DNA of 64,000 nt from TTA-H9 sp002071415 (lineage in GTDB: Bacteria > Bacteroidota > Bacteroidia > Bacteroidales > TTA-H9), in the NCBI GenBank assembly GCA_035411425.1, contig DAONSX010000001.1:135083-199082 (forward strand), in the 5' to 3' direction. This document shows, piece after piece, positions 1 through 8,786 of the stretch (its first letter is position 1; every line of letters starts with the position of its first letter). A program made the translations under genes and the position numbers. The notes under the pieces are model-generated. The model saw nothing but the letters and a program-made list of their open reading frames with translations. It was not told the origin of the DNA and made no database searches.

Positions 1-2
1 CC

Positions 3-407
3 GATCATAGCCATAATTCTTACCGAAATTGGCATCCAAACTCTTTCGAATACAATCGAATCCCTATTCTCTTTTATGGTGATGTAATTCGTGAAGATTT
101 ACGAGGAACGCAAATTGACTGGTTGGTATCACAAACGGATTTAGGTACTACTTTGCTTGAAATCCTTAAAATTTCCACCCACGAATTTTATTGGGGGCGC
201 AATATGTTTCACTCTGGCTTTCATGAGTTTACCTATCTCACCTTCGATTATGGGGTAGGATGGAAAGTACCCGAAGGAGAATACATCTGGGACGATCATC
301 TAAAAATTCCTTTTAAAATGACAATTCCCGGTGAGATACATTTAAAACATGAAAAAAACGCCAAAGCTTTTCTTCAGGTTTTGTTCGATGAATACCTGAA
401 TCAATGA
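3..407 (+). CDS. LTA synthase/sulfatase-family protein, C-terminal part (gene cut by window edge)
   Basis: The frame is open from the first bases, so the start lies outside the window; about 134 C-terminal residues are visible. They begin with DHSHNSYRNWHP and continue through RIPILFYGDVI and a segment ending in a predicted new sub-domain with SQTDLGTTLLEIL. This order (metal-site DHxH-like stretch, then RIPxLxYG, then SQxDxxxTLLxxL) is what the C-terminus of LTA-synthase-like membrane sulfatases and phosphoglycerol transferases looks like. In that family the catalytic domain faces the periplasm. The catalytic threonine and transmembrane helices are not in view. The gene converges on pdxB and their 3' ends overlap by 7 bases. 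The family call is fairly firm, the substrate unknown. Confidence 0.7.
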   Translation, partial: DHSHNSYRNWHPNSFEYNRIPILFYGDVIREDLRGTQIDWLVSQTDLGTTLLEILKISTHEFYWGRNMFHSGFHEFTYLTFDYGVGWKVPEGEYIWDDHLKIPFKMTIPGEIHLKHEKNAKAFLQVLFDEYLNQ

Positions 408-1525
408 TTCCATTCCTTGAAACCAAGCCTCATGGCTATATTTTTCTCTGACTCGTTCTTGATTTTTACCTCGAAATGAGGAAATTCATGACGAAAATTA
501 TAAGAACTCCTCAACTGTTCAAATAAGCCGGAGTTTTTTCTCAAGGCCTCATCATCCTGAAAAATATCGTATGTCGCTCTAACGGCTTCGATAAGATGTT
601 CTACCAGCAGCCTGGCATGAGGAGGAGGTCCAATTTCTGGCAAAACAGGCTGCTTATCCCAATGATAAAACTCAGCAAGCCGTGTAAAGATTTGTTGTGA
701 GGCATTGCGTTTCCCATCGAGACTATAACCCGCAATATGTGGAGTGGCAATCAAAGCTCGTTCCATTAAGCGCAATTCAATTTCGGGTTCATTTTCCCAA
801 ACATCCAGTATGTAGCTAAATTTTTCATGAGCCAATGCGAATCGATAAAGAGCCGATTCATCCACTATGCTTCCTCTAGAAGTGTTGATGAGGCAAGCAT
901 CTGGTTTCATTTTCAGAATATTCTGGGAATGGATGAGATAATGGGTTGGATAAAAACCAGTGGTTGTGTAAGGCACGTGTAAGGTAAGAATGTCGGAATT
1001 TGCCATGATTTCATCCAAAGAATTCTGAACCCTCAGAATGCCTTTCTCGAAGAGGGGAGGATCGTTAATAAGAACCTCCATTCCAAGCAAAGAGCCCAAA
1101 TGAACGATTTTTTCGCCTACATGTCCTCTGCCGATAACTCCCATGATTAATCCCTTCAAATTTTTCCTTTTTACCTCGGCATATTCAAGGATGGCGCAGC
1201 TTATATATTGAAAAACAGCACCCGAATTACTTCCGGGTGCACTAAAAACCACGATTCCAGCCTGTGAACAATAATTCTGGTCGATATGATCGACTCCACT
1301 GGTAGCCGTACCTATGAATTTTATCTCAGTCCCATCGAGAAGCTGTTCGTTGCATAGCGTTCGTGTGCGAATAAGAAGAGCTTCCGCATTCTGTTCAATC
1401 AATAGATTTTTTGTAATCTTAGAGGCAGGATAAGACTTCAGATGGATGGGAAATTCACCCAGAAAATCCAAATAAGGGATTTTTTCATCTGCAACGATGG
1501 TTGGGATTTGGCTTTTCATATTCAA
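401..1525 (-). CDS. pdxB: 4-phosphoerythronate dehydrogenase PdxB
   Basis: 374 residues, close to the usual family length. PdxB oxidises 4-phospho-D-erythronate with NAD in the DXP-dependent branch of pyridoxal phosphate synthesis in the cytosol. Visible marks are the short N-terminal stretch with ADEKIPYLDF, FIGTATSGVDHID, APGSNSGAV, a dinucleotide-binding glycine motif GVIGRGHVG, INTSRGSIVDE, LDVWENEPE and TPHIAGYSLDGK. The last motif and the C-terminal dimerisation domain (about residues 285-374) separate PdxB from other D-2-hydroxyacid dehydrogenases. The ATG gives a start aligned with the family. Its 3' end overlaps the sulfatase-like gene tail to tail. No other vitamin B6 gene is visible here. 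Confidence 0.9.
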   Translation of the reverse strand: MNMKSQIPTIVADEKIPYLDFLGEFPIHLKSYPASKITKNLLIEQNAEALLIRTRTLCNEQLLDGTEIKFIGTATSGVDHIDQNYCSQAGIVVFSAPGSNSGAVFQYISCAILEYAEVKRKNLKGLIMGVIGRGHVGEKIVHLGSLLGMEVLINDPPLFEKGILRVQNSLDEIMANSDILTLHVPYTTTGFYPTHYLIHSQNILKMKPDACLINTSRGSIVDESALYRFALAHEKFSYILDVWENEPEIELRLMERALIATPHIAGYSLDGKRNASQQIFTRLAEFYHWDKQPVLPEIGPPPHARLLVEHLIEAVRATYDIFQDDEALRKNSGLFEQLRSSYNFRHEFPHFEVKIKNESEKNIAMRLGFKEWNH

Positions 1526-1788
1526 AACAATATAGAGAGAGAGTCGAAAGGTATGAACAAAAATTATTTTTTCTCAGTTTTCGGAAAATCACTTTCCCCA
1601 CTTTTCGAAGAAGAATTTTCCTTAGGTTGGGGTAAAATACAACACAAAGGCTTTGTGGTTTTATTAAATCCTATAAAACTTCGAGAGCCTATGAAGACAC
1701 AATTAAAAGAAGGAATGATGTGCCAAAAAATTAAAATTATCGAGAAAATGCAAAGGCATCCGTGCTATGAGCAGAAAAATTTGCTATG

Positions 1789-1861
1789 AGCGGAAAACGG
1801 GATTCGAACCCGCGACCCTCAGCTTGGGAAGCTGATGCTCTGCCAACTGAGCTACTTCCGC
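1789..1861 (-). tRNA. tRNA-Gly (CCC anticodon)
   Basis: On the minus strand a complete cloverleaf can be folded: acceptor GCGGAAG/TTTCCGC, D arm with AGCTCAGTTGGCAGAGC, anticodon stem TCAGC/GCTGA with loop TTCCCAA (anticodon CCC), and T arm GCGGG-TTCGAAT-CCCGT. The discriminator base is T (U in the RNA). CCA is not encoded, so it must be added after transcription. A full Bacteroidota promoter lies just upstream. Confidence 0.95.
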
Positions 1862-1875
1862 ATTTTTTTGTTCCG

Positions 1876-1907
1876 CAAAATTATATCTTTCGTCATTTTT
1901 ATGCAAA
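1876..1907 (-). promoter_or_regulatory. Promoter for tRNA-Gly
   Basis: Minus strand: TTTG (complement of 1904-1907), 20-base spacer, TAATTTTG (complement of 1876-1883). This is a complete match to the Bacteroidota -33/-7 pattern, and the -7 box ends 14 bases before the tRNA 5' end. It is one of the best promoter matches in the window. Confidence 0.75.
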
Positions 1908-2038
1908 TTTGCCTAAAAACGAATTATAAACTATTTTTACTCCGTGAAGTTGAATTATCAGAATTCGGAAAAGAAAGTCATTCGCAAGATCGAACATCAT
2001 TTTGTGATTCATTAAATTTCAACATTATAGAAATCATT

Positions 2039-2620
2039 ATGGATTTTACGAAAGCACGCGATTTTATTCTCAACGAGCTACGAACCGGTCTGAGGCCTAA
2101 ATTTCATTATCATAGCACCGATCGCACCCTCGATGTTTATGATTCGGCCATGTGTTTAGCAAGGCTCGAAAATCTCGATGCCTTGGAAAGCGATTTATTG
2201 AAAACAGCCACCATATTGAATGATGCTGGAATGATGAACACCTATAAAGGTCATGAGGAAACTTCAGCTGAACTCGCCAGGTTATGGTTGCCTCGATTCG
2301 GTTATACAAAACAAAAAACCGAATGGATTTGCGAAATGATTATGGCTAGCAAAACACCTCACAAAACCTCTACTTTGTCTTCCAAAATCCTTTGCGATGC
2401 CGATCTCGATTACCTTGGCCGTGATGATTTCTTCATGATTTTGCATAAATTACGGATAGAATGGATTCAATTGAACCTCATCAATCTTAACCTGAAGGAA
2501 TGGCATCATCTTCAATTAGAGTTTTTATCCACTCATCAATATTTTAGCAACGCAGCGCGCGAATCCCGGCAAAAGGGCAAAGAAGAAAATATCTGGCAAA
2601 TCAGTAATCTTTTGTCGTAA
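2039..2620 (+). CDS. HD-superfamily phosphohydrolase-like protein with degenerate metal site
   Basis: 193 residues from the ATG at 2039. The open frame extends upstream to 1835, but that part runs through the tRNA promoter and reads like non-coding sequence. The layout matches a Bacteroidota HD-domain family: YHS...TLDVYDSA, LLKTATILNDAGM, HEETSAELA, LPRFGY, then MIMASK and DADLDYLGRDDF. In family members the first motif carries His before TLDV and the second is HD; here they are Arg29 and Asn61-Asp62. His72, Glu73 and the late Asp are kept. It probably folds like a nucleotide-type phosphohydrolase but may be catalytically dead. It stands alone between tRNA-Gly and the next gene. Confidence 0.7.
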   Translation: MDFTKARDFILNELRTGLRPKFHYHSTDRTLDVYDSAMCLARLENLDALESDLLKTATILNDAGMMNTYKGHEETSAELARLWLPRFGYTKQKTEWICEMIMASKTPHKTSTLSSKILCDADLDYLGRDDFFMILHKLRIEWIQLNLINLNLKEWHHLQLEFLSTHQYFSNAARESRQKGKEENIWQISNLLS

Positions 2621-2765
2621 TTTTCCATAAAAATCAGTTTATCAGTAAGTTGACTACAACGACATAACGAATAACTTTAAATTTTTTACCACCATACTAC
2701 CCATTGTAAGATTTTTTCGTATCAAGATCCACAGTTACTTTCGTCGCAATCCTTTTGGATTTATT

Positions 2766-4190
2766 TTGACGGGAGCGGTGGTTATCAGGCTGATAGCAGC
2801 TTATTTCTCCGTAGGTTATGTGTTTGCCTTTGAACACTTCGACGTGATAGAACCGACTTATAATTTGCATCCGGGTTTTGATGTACAAAAACCTTATCCT
2901 TTTTACTTTATGCTGCATCAAGGTTTATTTTCGGTGATGAGTTCGATGAATATTCTTACACCCCGGACTCAAATGCTCATCATTAGAATCATTCATGCAA
3001 TTTTTTCTATCATTACCGTGTTGTTTGGATACAGCCTGGCAAAGGCATCGGGTAACAAAAGAGGAGCATATCTGGCTTTTGCTCTTTTGGCCTTCGCCTG
3101 GATTATTCCTTTTATCTCGGTAAGAAATTATGCATTTAACCTTGCTATGCCTTTTATCGTCATGGCTGTCTGGTTGGCTCGGGTTTCTTTACAAAAATAT
3201 TACTATTTGTCGTTTTTGGGGGGATTGGCCGGCGGATTGAGTATAGCCATCTATCCACATGCAGCAGTTTATTGGCTCATTTTTATCTTATTCACTCTGT
3301 TTATTAAAAAACCCATTCGTTTTTTACTTCTTGCCCTAGGTACATGGATCTCCCTATTGCTTAGCTTATGGTATATTCACCAGGTTCCTATAAGTTCTCC
3401 TCTAACGGTTTGGACTTATTTATGGCAAAATCTTTACCCCGAACAAATTGCGTTGAATACTTCCGGATGGATTGGACCACTTATTCTTGCCCTTGTTTTG
3501 GGTCCTCCTTTGGGTTTTTTTGTATTATTCGGATTTTTACGCCTCAGAAAGGAAACTATTCGTATCGCTGCTCCTGCTTTGGTTTGTTTTCTGATAGGCA
3601 CCTTTCTTCAGAATCGATACCATCAACTTTTTATTGCCTTCCCATTTATTGTTCTAACCGGCAGTCATGGCTGGACTGATTTTATCGAAAAGAGCAAATC
3701 ATGGTCGAGCCGTTACCGATCCTTATACTATGCCATGCTAGGATATTTCTGGACAGCAAACAGTATTTTATTGATCTGGATTTCGACGGTTGCACCTCAT
3801 CAACCTCTTATCGATGCCTTAGAATATATTGGAAAAAATCCAAAAGTGAATGTTATTGTCGCCGTAGAACCAACATCTGATTTCTTCGAACCTGTTCCAG
3901 TGTATTATGCCGCTAAGTCTATTCAAGTAAAATATATTTCGAATGCCAAAGACATTGATTCGTTGAGAAATCACATTCGAATGCATTCGAGAGATTCTTT
4001 GCCTGGCTATGTTTTGTTTTTAGGAGAAAAAAATTTGAAACAAAGAATTAAAACCGTTTCTGAAATAATGCCTTCATTGAGTGTTAATGCAATTTTCAAG
4101 GCAGGATTTACCGAACGAAATATTCGCCGAATTTTACATCAACCTACTTCGGGAAGCGTTATCGTTTATAAGAATGATTATTTTTATTAA
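2766..4190 (+). CDS. Polytopic membrane protein, probable GT-C-type glycosyltransferase
   Basis: About 474 residues with many hydrophobic helices between residues 1 and 340 and a soluble C-terminal part of about 130 residues. The opening RLIAAYFSVGYVFAFEHFDVIE resembles the first helix and the acidic first loop of GT-C fold (ALG9/PIG-B-like) mannosyltransferases, with the expected acidic residue replaced by the EHFD stretch; this is a fold-level guess. No ATG lies at a sensible position: the given start is TTG at 2766, and the same frame is open with plausible coding (RFFRIKIHSYFRR) for at least 20 codons further up without an ATG, GTG or TTG. The true start is therefore unsettled. It ends 15 bases before ligA, so the two may be cotranscribed. 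Confidence 0.55.
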   Translation: MTGAVVIRLIAAYFSVGYVFAFEHFDVIEPTYNLHPGFDVQKPYPFYFMLHQGLFSVMSSMNILTPRTQMLIIRIIHAIFSIITVLFGYSLAKASGNKRGAYLAFALLAFAWIIPFISVRNYAFNLAMPFIVMAVWLARVSLQKYYYLSFLGGLAGGLSIAIYPHAAVYWLIFILFTLFIKKPIRFLLLALGTWISLLLSLWYIHQVPISSPLTVWTYLWQNLYPEQIALNTSGWIGPLILALVLGPPLGFFVLFGFLRLRKETIRIAAPALVCFLIGTFLQNRYHQLFIAFPFIVLTGSHGWTDFIEKSKSWSSRYRSLYYAMLGYFWTANSILLIWISTVAPHQPLIDALEYIGKNPKVNVIVAVEPTSDFFEPVPVYYAAKSIQVKYISNAKDIDSLRNHIRMHSRDSLPGYVLFLGEKNLKQRIKTVSEIMPSLSVNAIFKAGFTERNIRRILHQPTSGSVIVYKNDYFY

Positions 4191-4205
4191 AAATTCGAAA
4201 TTATC

Positions 4206-6266
4206 ATGGAACTCGAACACGCACGAACTCGTATCGAAGAGCTTACAGAGATGATCGAACAGCATAACTACAATTATTATGTATTGAATGCTCCAACCAT
4301 CAGTGATTATGAGTTTGACAAGCTAATGGCCGAATTGATCAAACTCGAGAAGCAATTCCCTCAATTGGCCTCTCCCTATTCGCCCACACAAAGAGTGGGA
4401 GGAGAGATAACCAAGGAATTTCAAACAGTAAGGCATCGCACACCTATGCTGTCGCTTTCCAATACATATACCGATACTGAAATTAGGGATTTTGACCAAA
4501 GAGTTAGAAAAACGATAGGCAATGAAGTGGAATATGTTTGCGAGTTAAAATTTGATGGAGTGGCAATCAGTTTGATATATGAAGATGGGAAACTGATAAG
4601 GGGAGTAACCCGTGGTGATGGTACTCAGGGAGATGATGTAACTGCAAACGTAAAAACCATTCGCAGCATTCCTTTGCGATTAAAAGGGGATTTTCCTTCA
4701 CAACTCGAAATGCGTGGCGAGATCTATATGACACATGCCGAATTCAACCGTTTGAATCAGGAAAGGGAAGAAATAGGAGAAATCCCGTTTGTCAACCCGA
4801 GAAATGCAGCTGCAGGCAGTTTGAAACTGCAGGATTCGACTGAAGTTGCCCACCGCCATCTCGAATGCTTTGTCTATTATGTCTTATCGGATTCTCTGAA
4901 ATATGATAATCATTACGACAGCCTGATGGCGGCTTGCAATTGGGGATTTCGTATTTCTCCCTATATATCCCGTTGCAAAAATATCGATGAAATATTCGAT
5001 TTTATCGAGGAATGGAACAAAGGTCGTGAACACTTGCCTTTCGATATCGATGGAGTTGTGATTAAGGTGAATTCTTTTCGGCATCAGCAAATTCTCGGTA
5101 CTACAGCGAAATCACCACGTTGGGCTATTGCTTTCAAATTTCAGCCAGAAAGCGTTTCGACACGTTTGTTGAATATTAGTTTTCAAGTGGGCCGGACAGG
5201 TGCTATTACTCCAGTAGCTGAACTCGAACCGGTTTTTTTGGCCGGTACTACGGTAAAACGAGCTACACTTCACAATGCCGATATCATTGCTTCACTCGAT
5301 ATTCGAGTGGGTGATTATGTCTTTGTCGAAAAAGGAGGTGAAATCATCCCTAAAATCACCGGAGTAGATTTTTCGAAACGCCCACCCTCCTCCCAACCTT
5401 TTACTTTCATCGAATACTGCCCGGAATGCGGAACACATTTGAGGAAAAATCCTGGTGAAGCTACATGGTATTGCCCTAATGAAACGGGTTGTCCTCCGCA
5501 AATAAAAGGTCGTCTCGAACATTTTATCAGTCGCAAGGCTATGAATATCGAATCCCTTGGCGAAGGACGTATCGAAATTCTTTATGAAAATCGACTGGTA
5601 CGTAAGATAAGCGATTTTTACAAACTGACTTACAATCAATTGATCGGTTTAAAGAAAGTTTATCCTGCTACCGATAAAACCCCTGCCCGCGTGGTCTCTT
5701 TCAGGGAAAAAACCGTCGAAAATATTCTGAAAGGAATAGAACAATCCAAATCGGTTCCTTTCCCGAGAGTGTTATATGCCCTTGGTATTCGCTATGTAGG
5801 CGAAACCGTAGCTCGAAAACTGGCTCTTCATTATCATTCTATCGACCGTCTCATGCAGGCCAGTTTCGAAGAATTAATTCTTGTAGATGAAATAGGAGAG
5901 AAAATTGCCGAAAGTATAGTTAAAACTCTTCACCAGCCCGAAATGAAAGAAATTATCGAGGAACTGAAGAAAGCTGGTGTGCAGATGAGTTTATCGGTCG
6001 AAGAAAAACAAACCCAGGGAAATATACTGGCTGGAAAAACTTTTGTAGTGAGTGGTGATTTCGGTTCTGCCGAACGACGCAGAGAGATCGAACAAATGGT
6101 AGTAAATAATGGAGGTAAATTGGGCACAAGTGTAAGTTCGAAAACCAGTTTCATAGTGGCAGGCAGCCAAATGGGCCCTTCTAAGAAGCAGAAAGCCATT
6201 GAGTTGGGAATCCCCCTTCTCAACGAACAGGAATTTCTTGATTTGCTTGGGAAATCTCATCCTTAA
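4206..6266 (+). CDS. ligA: NAD-dependent DNA ligase LigA
   Basis: 686 residues, normal family length. It seals nicks in replication and repair using NAD. The N-terminal Ia domain has the HNYNYYV and YD-like motifs (about 20-35). The adenylated lysine is Lys115 in the KFDG motif, followed by RGDGTQGDDVT. An OB fold carries FQVGRTGAITPVA. A four-cysteine zinc finger has Cys405, Cys408, Cys423 and Cys429. Helix-hairpin-helix repeats follow, and a BRCT domain occupies about residues 605-683. All expected domains are present in the usual order. Start ATG 4206 is 15 bases after the membrane protein, with no Shine-Dalgarno sequence, as is usual in this phylum. Confidence 0.97.
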   Translation: MELEHARTRIEELTEMIEQHNYNYYVLNAPTISDYEFDKLMAELIKLEKQFPQLASPYSPTQRVGGEITKEFQTVRHRTPMLSLSNTYTDTEIRDFDQRVRKTIGNEVEYVCELKFDGVAISLIYEDGKLIRGVTRGDGTQGDDVTANVKTIRSIPLRLKGDFPSQLEMRGEIYMTHAEFNRLNQEREEIGEIPFVNPRNAAAGSLKLQDSTEVAHRHLECFVYYVLSDSLKYDNHYDSLMAACNWGFRISPYISRCKNIDEIFDFIEEWNKGREHLPFDIDGVVIKVNSFRHQQILGTTAKSPRWAIAFKFQPESVSTRLLNISFQVGRTGAITPVAELEPVFLAGTTVKRATLHNADIIASLDIRVGDYVFVEKGGEIIPKITGVDFSKRPPSSQPFTFIEYCPECGTHLRKNPGEATWYCPNETGCPPQIKGRLEHFISRKAMNIESLGEGRIEILYENRLVRKISDFYKLTYNQLIGLKKVYPATDKTPARVVSFREKTVENILKGIEQSKSVPFPRVLYALGIRYVGETVARKLALHYHSIDRLMQASFEELILVDEIGEKIAESIVKTLHQPEMKEIIEELKKAGVQMSLSVEEKQTQGNILAGKTFVVSGDFGSAERRREIEQMVVNNGGKLGTSVSSKTSFIVAGSQMGPSKKQKAIELGIPLLNEQEFLDLLGKSHP

Positions 6267-6328
6267 TTCATCCTTATCCCATTCACTTCAATTCCTATAC
6301 AATAATTCCTCTGTAGAAAGAATGTGTT

Positions 6329-8479
6329 TTATTGTAAAGGAGTTATTACTTCGATGAGTTCGGGTAGATCCATGTTGATTTTTTTTAGATGTTCGATGGT
6401 AGGCACGCCATTCTTGTTCCAACCTCTCCGTTCATACACTGCATCGAGCAGCTTTTCGTATTGTGCTTCACGATATTTGCGAAGAGCGGCCATTTTTTCT
6501 TTTGTAGTCATTACGTTAGGATCGAGATGAAGTATTTCACGAAGTTGATTATCATAACGTTCTTGTCGGCTTTCGTATTCTTCGATGGTTACTGGCCCTG
6601 CGGCGCGATAAGGTTGAGCATCGTATTTACGGATTCCATAACCTCGCCGAATATTAAAAATCCGTTGATAGTTATACACTCGCTCTGACATGCGGATGAG
6701 CTCGTGTTTATCGATTTTGCGACCAGTAACGGCATTGAAGATTGTTACATAATTATCTACATGCTCTGGAACCTTGGCAGGTTCGTCTGTTAGATGGTTG
6801 TTTTCGGGTTCCACATCATTCCATGGAAGTTTGCATAAACCGTTTAGGCCAAACCATGTCCTGAACATAGGAAAATAGTGTAAGGCTTCGGCCTTGTCGG
6901 TGAATGTAGGGATTTGATTATTAACCATATCCATGAAAATTAGCCAGGCCTCATCATGTTGGGGGCCTTTATTGGTCATAGCATAGCCTCCTTGCTGAGC
7001 TAGAGATTCTTTCGAGACATATTGAGAATATTCGAGGTTTTTGTTAATCATGCCAATATCGTCGAGGAATTGTTGATCGGCACCAAAATGCTCTACAAAG
7101 TAGCGTTTGCAGCCTGCTATGCCCAATCCTGCAATCTTTCCAAATCCTTCACTGCGAGCTACTTGATGAAGCAGTTCAAGGGCGTCGAGACCGTTCCCCC
7201 ATGATAAATCCAATCCTCCCGTACGTTTTTTGTTGAGGATACCATTTTCCCAGCATTCCATCAAAAAAGCCGTTAAGGTGCCCCAGCTAATCGTACAAAC
7301 ACCATAAGTATCACAATAAAAATTCAATTCGATAATAATGTCAGGGTCGAAAATACCTGAGTTGGAACCCAAACCTGCGGCATTTTCATATTCAGGTCCA
7401 TCCACAAGAACTTTGGTACCCTTGTAAGGTCCGGTTTGTAGTTCAAAACCATCTACTCCCTTTGCGCAGGCCATATTACAGCCTACCCAGCATCCATCTG
7501 GAATATTTTGAGTAAATTTTCTCGTCCATACGTTCGAATCGATCTTATAGGCCTCAGGGTGCGAACCGAACTTGAAATTATGCGTGGGAAGCAGATCATA
7601 ATCATTCATTATCTCCATAAGGTGGGCAGTTCCTACTTTGCGCATGCGGTTTTGCTTGTCGTCCAACTCGCGCATTTCACGATTGAATCTTCTGCCACAT
7701 TCCTGAATAGCCTCTAAATCGACTACATTGTTCAAATTTCCACTGATACCAGGCACTTTCGCCACCAAAGCCCTGATGTTCTTATGGCGAAAAACAGTTC
7801 CTATGCCACCTCTGCCAGCTTGCTTCAAACGTACTTCCTTTCGTCTTTTATCGTAAAAACTAAAATTCAGCATGCCAATTAAACTGTGTTCGGCCGCCTG
7901 ACCTGTCGAAACAACCGAAACGTTGAATTTATCGTTCTCATCACTGGCAAAAATTTCATGCAACTGAGCTGCCAATAAATGACTGTTGAACTCGAGACCA
8001 TTGGCATCAAAGACTTCAATTTTATGATTGATGCCATCAAAATAAATGATAATGTCTTGTTTTGAAATCCCTTGAAGCTCTAAAGCATCGAAGCCACAAA
8101 ATTTGAGAAAGGGACCGAAAAAACCTCCCACATTGCTGTCCATTACAAAATTCGTAGGCGAAATGCTTACCACCAGTGATTTCCCCGTACCTGAGTACTG
8201 TGTAATACCCGCAATTGGGCCAGGTGAAATAACGACTTCATTTTCAGGATCATTCCATTTTGTGGTAGGTAAAGTGCCTTCCCATAAGAGTTTTAAACCA
8301 AATCCCTTACCACCGGTAAATTTTTCTTTCATCTCCTCGTTTACAGGCTTTTCCTTGAATTCGAGAGTATCTACATTGATATACAAAGTGCGATTGTTGT
8401 AACCTCTATAAATGGGATGCCATTCGTGAACATATTCCTTCAATAATCTGTGCGTTTTCCGAAAATCTTCAATATTCAT
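6329..8479 (-). CDS. Aldehyde ferredoxin oxidoreductase family protein (tungsten-pterin enzyme)
   Basis: 716 residues, longer than the roughly 600-residue archetype. The family oxidises aldehydes or related carbonyls with ferredoxin, using tungstopterin and one 4Fe-4S cluster. The N-terminal domain has LYINVDTLEF, GGKGFGLKLLWEG and SPGPIAGITQYSGTGKS-like residues that hold the pterin; the second half has GGAGRGGIGTVFRHKN-type residues. Cluster ligands appear as Cys330, Cys334, Cys338 and Cys549. The first three are spaced Cx3Cx3C rather than Cx2Cx3C. An anaerobic lifestyle is implied. No partner ferredoxin subunit is adjacent. It converges with ligA, and a small winged-helix gene is divergent upstream. 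Substrate cannot be told from sequence. Confidence 0.88.
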   Translation of the reverse strand: MNIEDFRKTHRLLKEYVHEWHPIYRGYNNRTLYINVDTLEFKEKPVNEEMKEKFTGGKGFGLKLLWEGTLPTTKWNDPENEVVISPGPIAGITQYSGTGKSLVVSISPTNFVMDSNVGGFFGPFLKFCGFDALELQGISKQDIIIYFDGINHKIEVFDANGLEFNSHLLAAQLHEIFASDENDKFNVSVVSTGQAAEHSLIGMLNFSFYDKRRKEVRLKQAGRGGIGTVFRHKNIRALVAKVPGISGNLNNVVDLEAIQECGRRFNREMRELDDKQNRMRKVGTAHLMEIMNDYDLLPTHNFKFGSHPEAYKIDSNVWTRKFTQNIPDGCWVGCNMACAKGVDGFELQTGPYKGTKVLVDGPEYENAAGLGSNSGIFDPDIIIELNFYCDTYGVCTISWGTLTAFLMECWENGILNKKRTGGLDLSWGNGLDALELLHQVARSEGFGKIAGLGIAGCKRYFVEHFGADQQFLDDIGMINKNLEYSQYVSKESLAQQGGYAMTNKGPQHDEAWLIFMDMVNNQIPTFTDKAEALHYFPMFRTWFGLNGLCKLPWNDVEPENNHLTDEPAKVPEHVDNYVTIFNAVTGRKIDKHELIRMSERVYNYQRIFNIRRGYGIRKYDAQPYRAAGPVTIEEYESRQERYDNQLREILHLDPNVMTTKEKMAALRKYREAQYEKLLDAVYERRGWNKNGVPTIEHLKKINMDLPELIEVITPLQ

Positions 8480-8521
8480 AACTCGATATTTTTTTAAAGA
8501 ACTTTTATCCTAAAAATTTTA

Positions 8522-8529
8522 CAAATATA
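8522..8529 (-). promoter_or_regulatory. Candidate -7 box for the aldehyde oxidoreductase gene
   Basis: Minus-strand TATATTTG, matching TAnnTTTG, 43 bases before the start codon. No TTG was found at the -33 distance, so this is a half match. Confidence 0.4.
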
Positions 8530-8752
8530 TAAGCAATTTTCCTGTTTTAAAATAGAATAATTAATTAAAGCATTTATTTTTTTGAAAAATTATAATTTAA
8601 AATATGGCATAGTGAACTAAAACAGTTAGTTATAAATTTCGATTTGAAAAATTTTTCAACTTGCTTTTTTTAATTTTATCATTGAAAAACCTGATTCGAC
8701 TTAACATATTTTATTTCGAAAGAACTTTCAGCTTTAAAACCATAAAAACTTA

Positions 8753-8760
8753 TACCTTTG
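8753..8760 (+). promoter_or_regulatory. Candidate -7 box for the small winged-helix gene
   Basis: TACCTTTG matches TAnnTTTG and ends 26 bases before the ATG at 8787. The -33 element is not clear. Confidence 0.5.
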
Positions 8761-8786
8761 CATTAAACAATAAATAAGAAGACTAT

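Larger units (their letters stand above)
8480..8786. other. Divergent intergenic region between the oxidoreductase and winged-helix genes
   Basis: 307 bases, very AT-rich, no convincing reading frame. It holds a minus-strand -7 box for the oxidoreductase (8522-8529) and a plus-strand -7 box for the small regulator (8753-8760). The middle (about 8560-8700) is runs of A and T with no clear palindrome. A shared control region is likely from the geometry. Confidence 0.5.

Noticed and set aside
1442..1789. Plus-strand open frame of 115 codons
   Set aside because: It lies antisense to the start of pdxB and then runs through the gap to the tRNA; the residues do not resemble any domain and codon use is poor.
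1835..2038. Extension of the HD-like protein upstream of 2039
   Set aside because: It overlaps the tRNA-Gly gene and its promoter; the homologous N-terminus starts at 2039.
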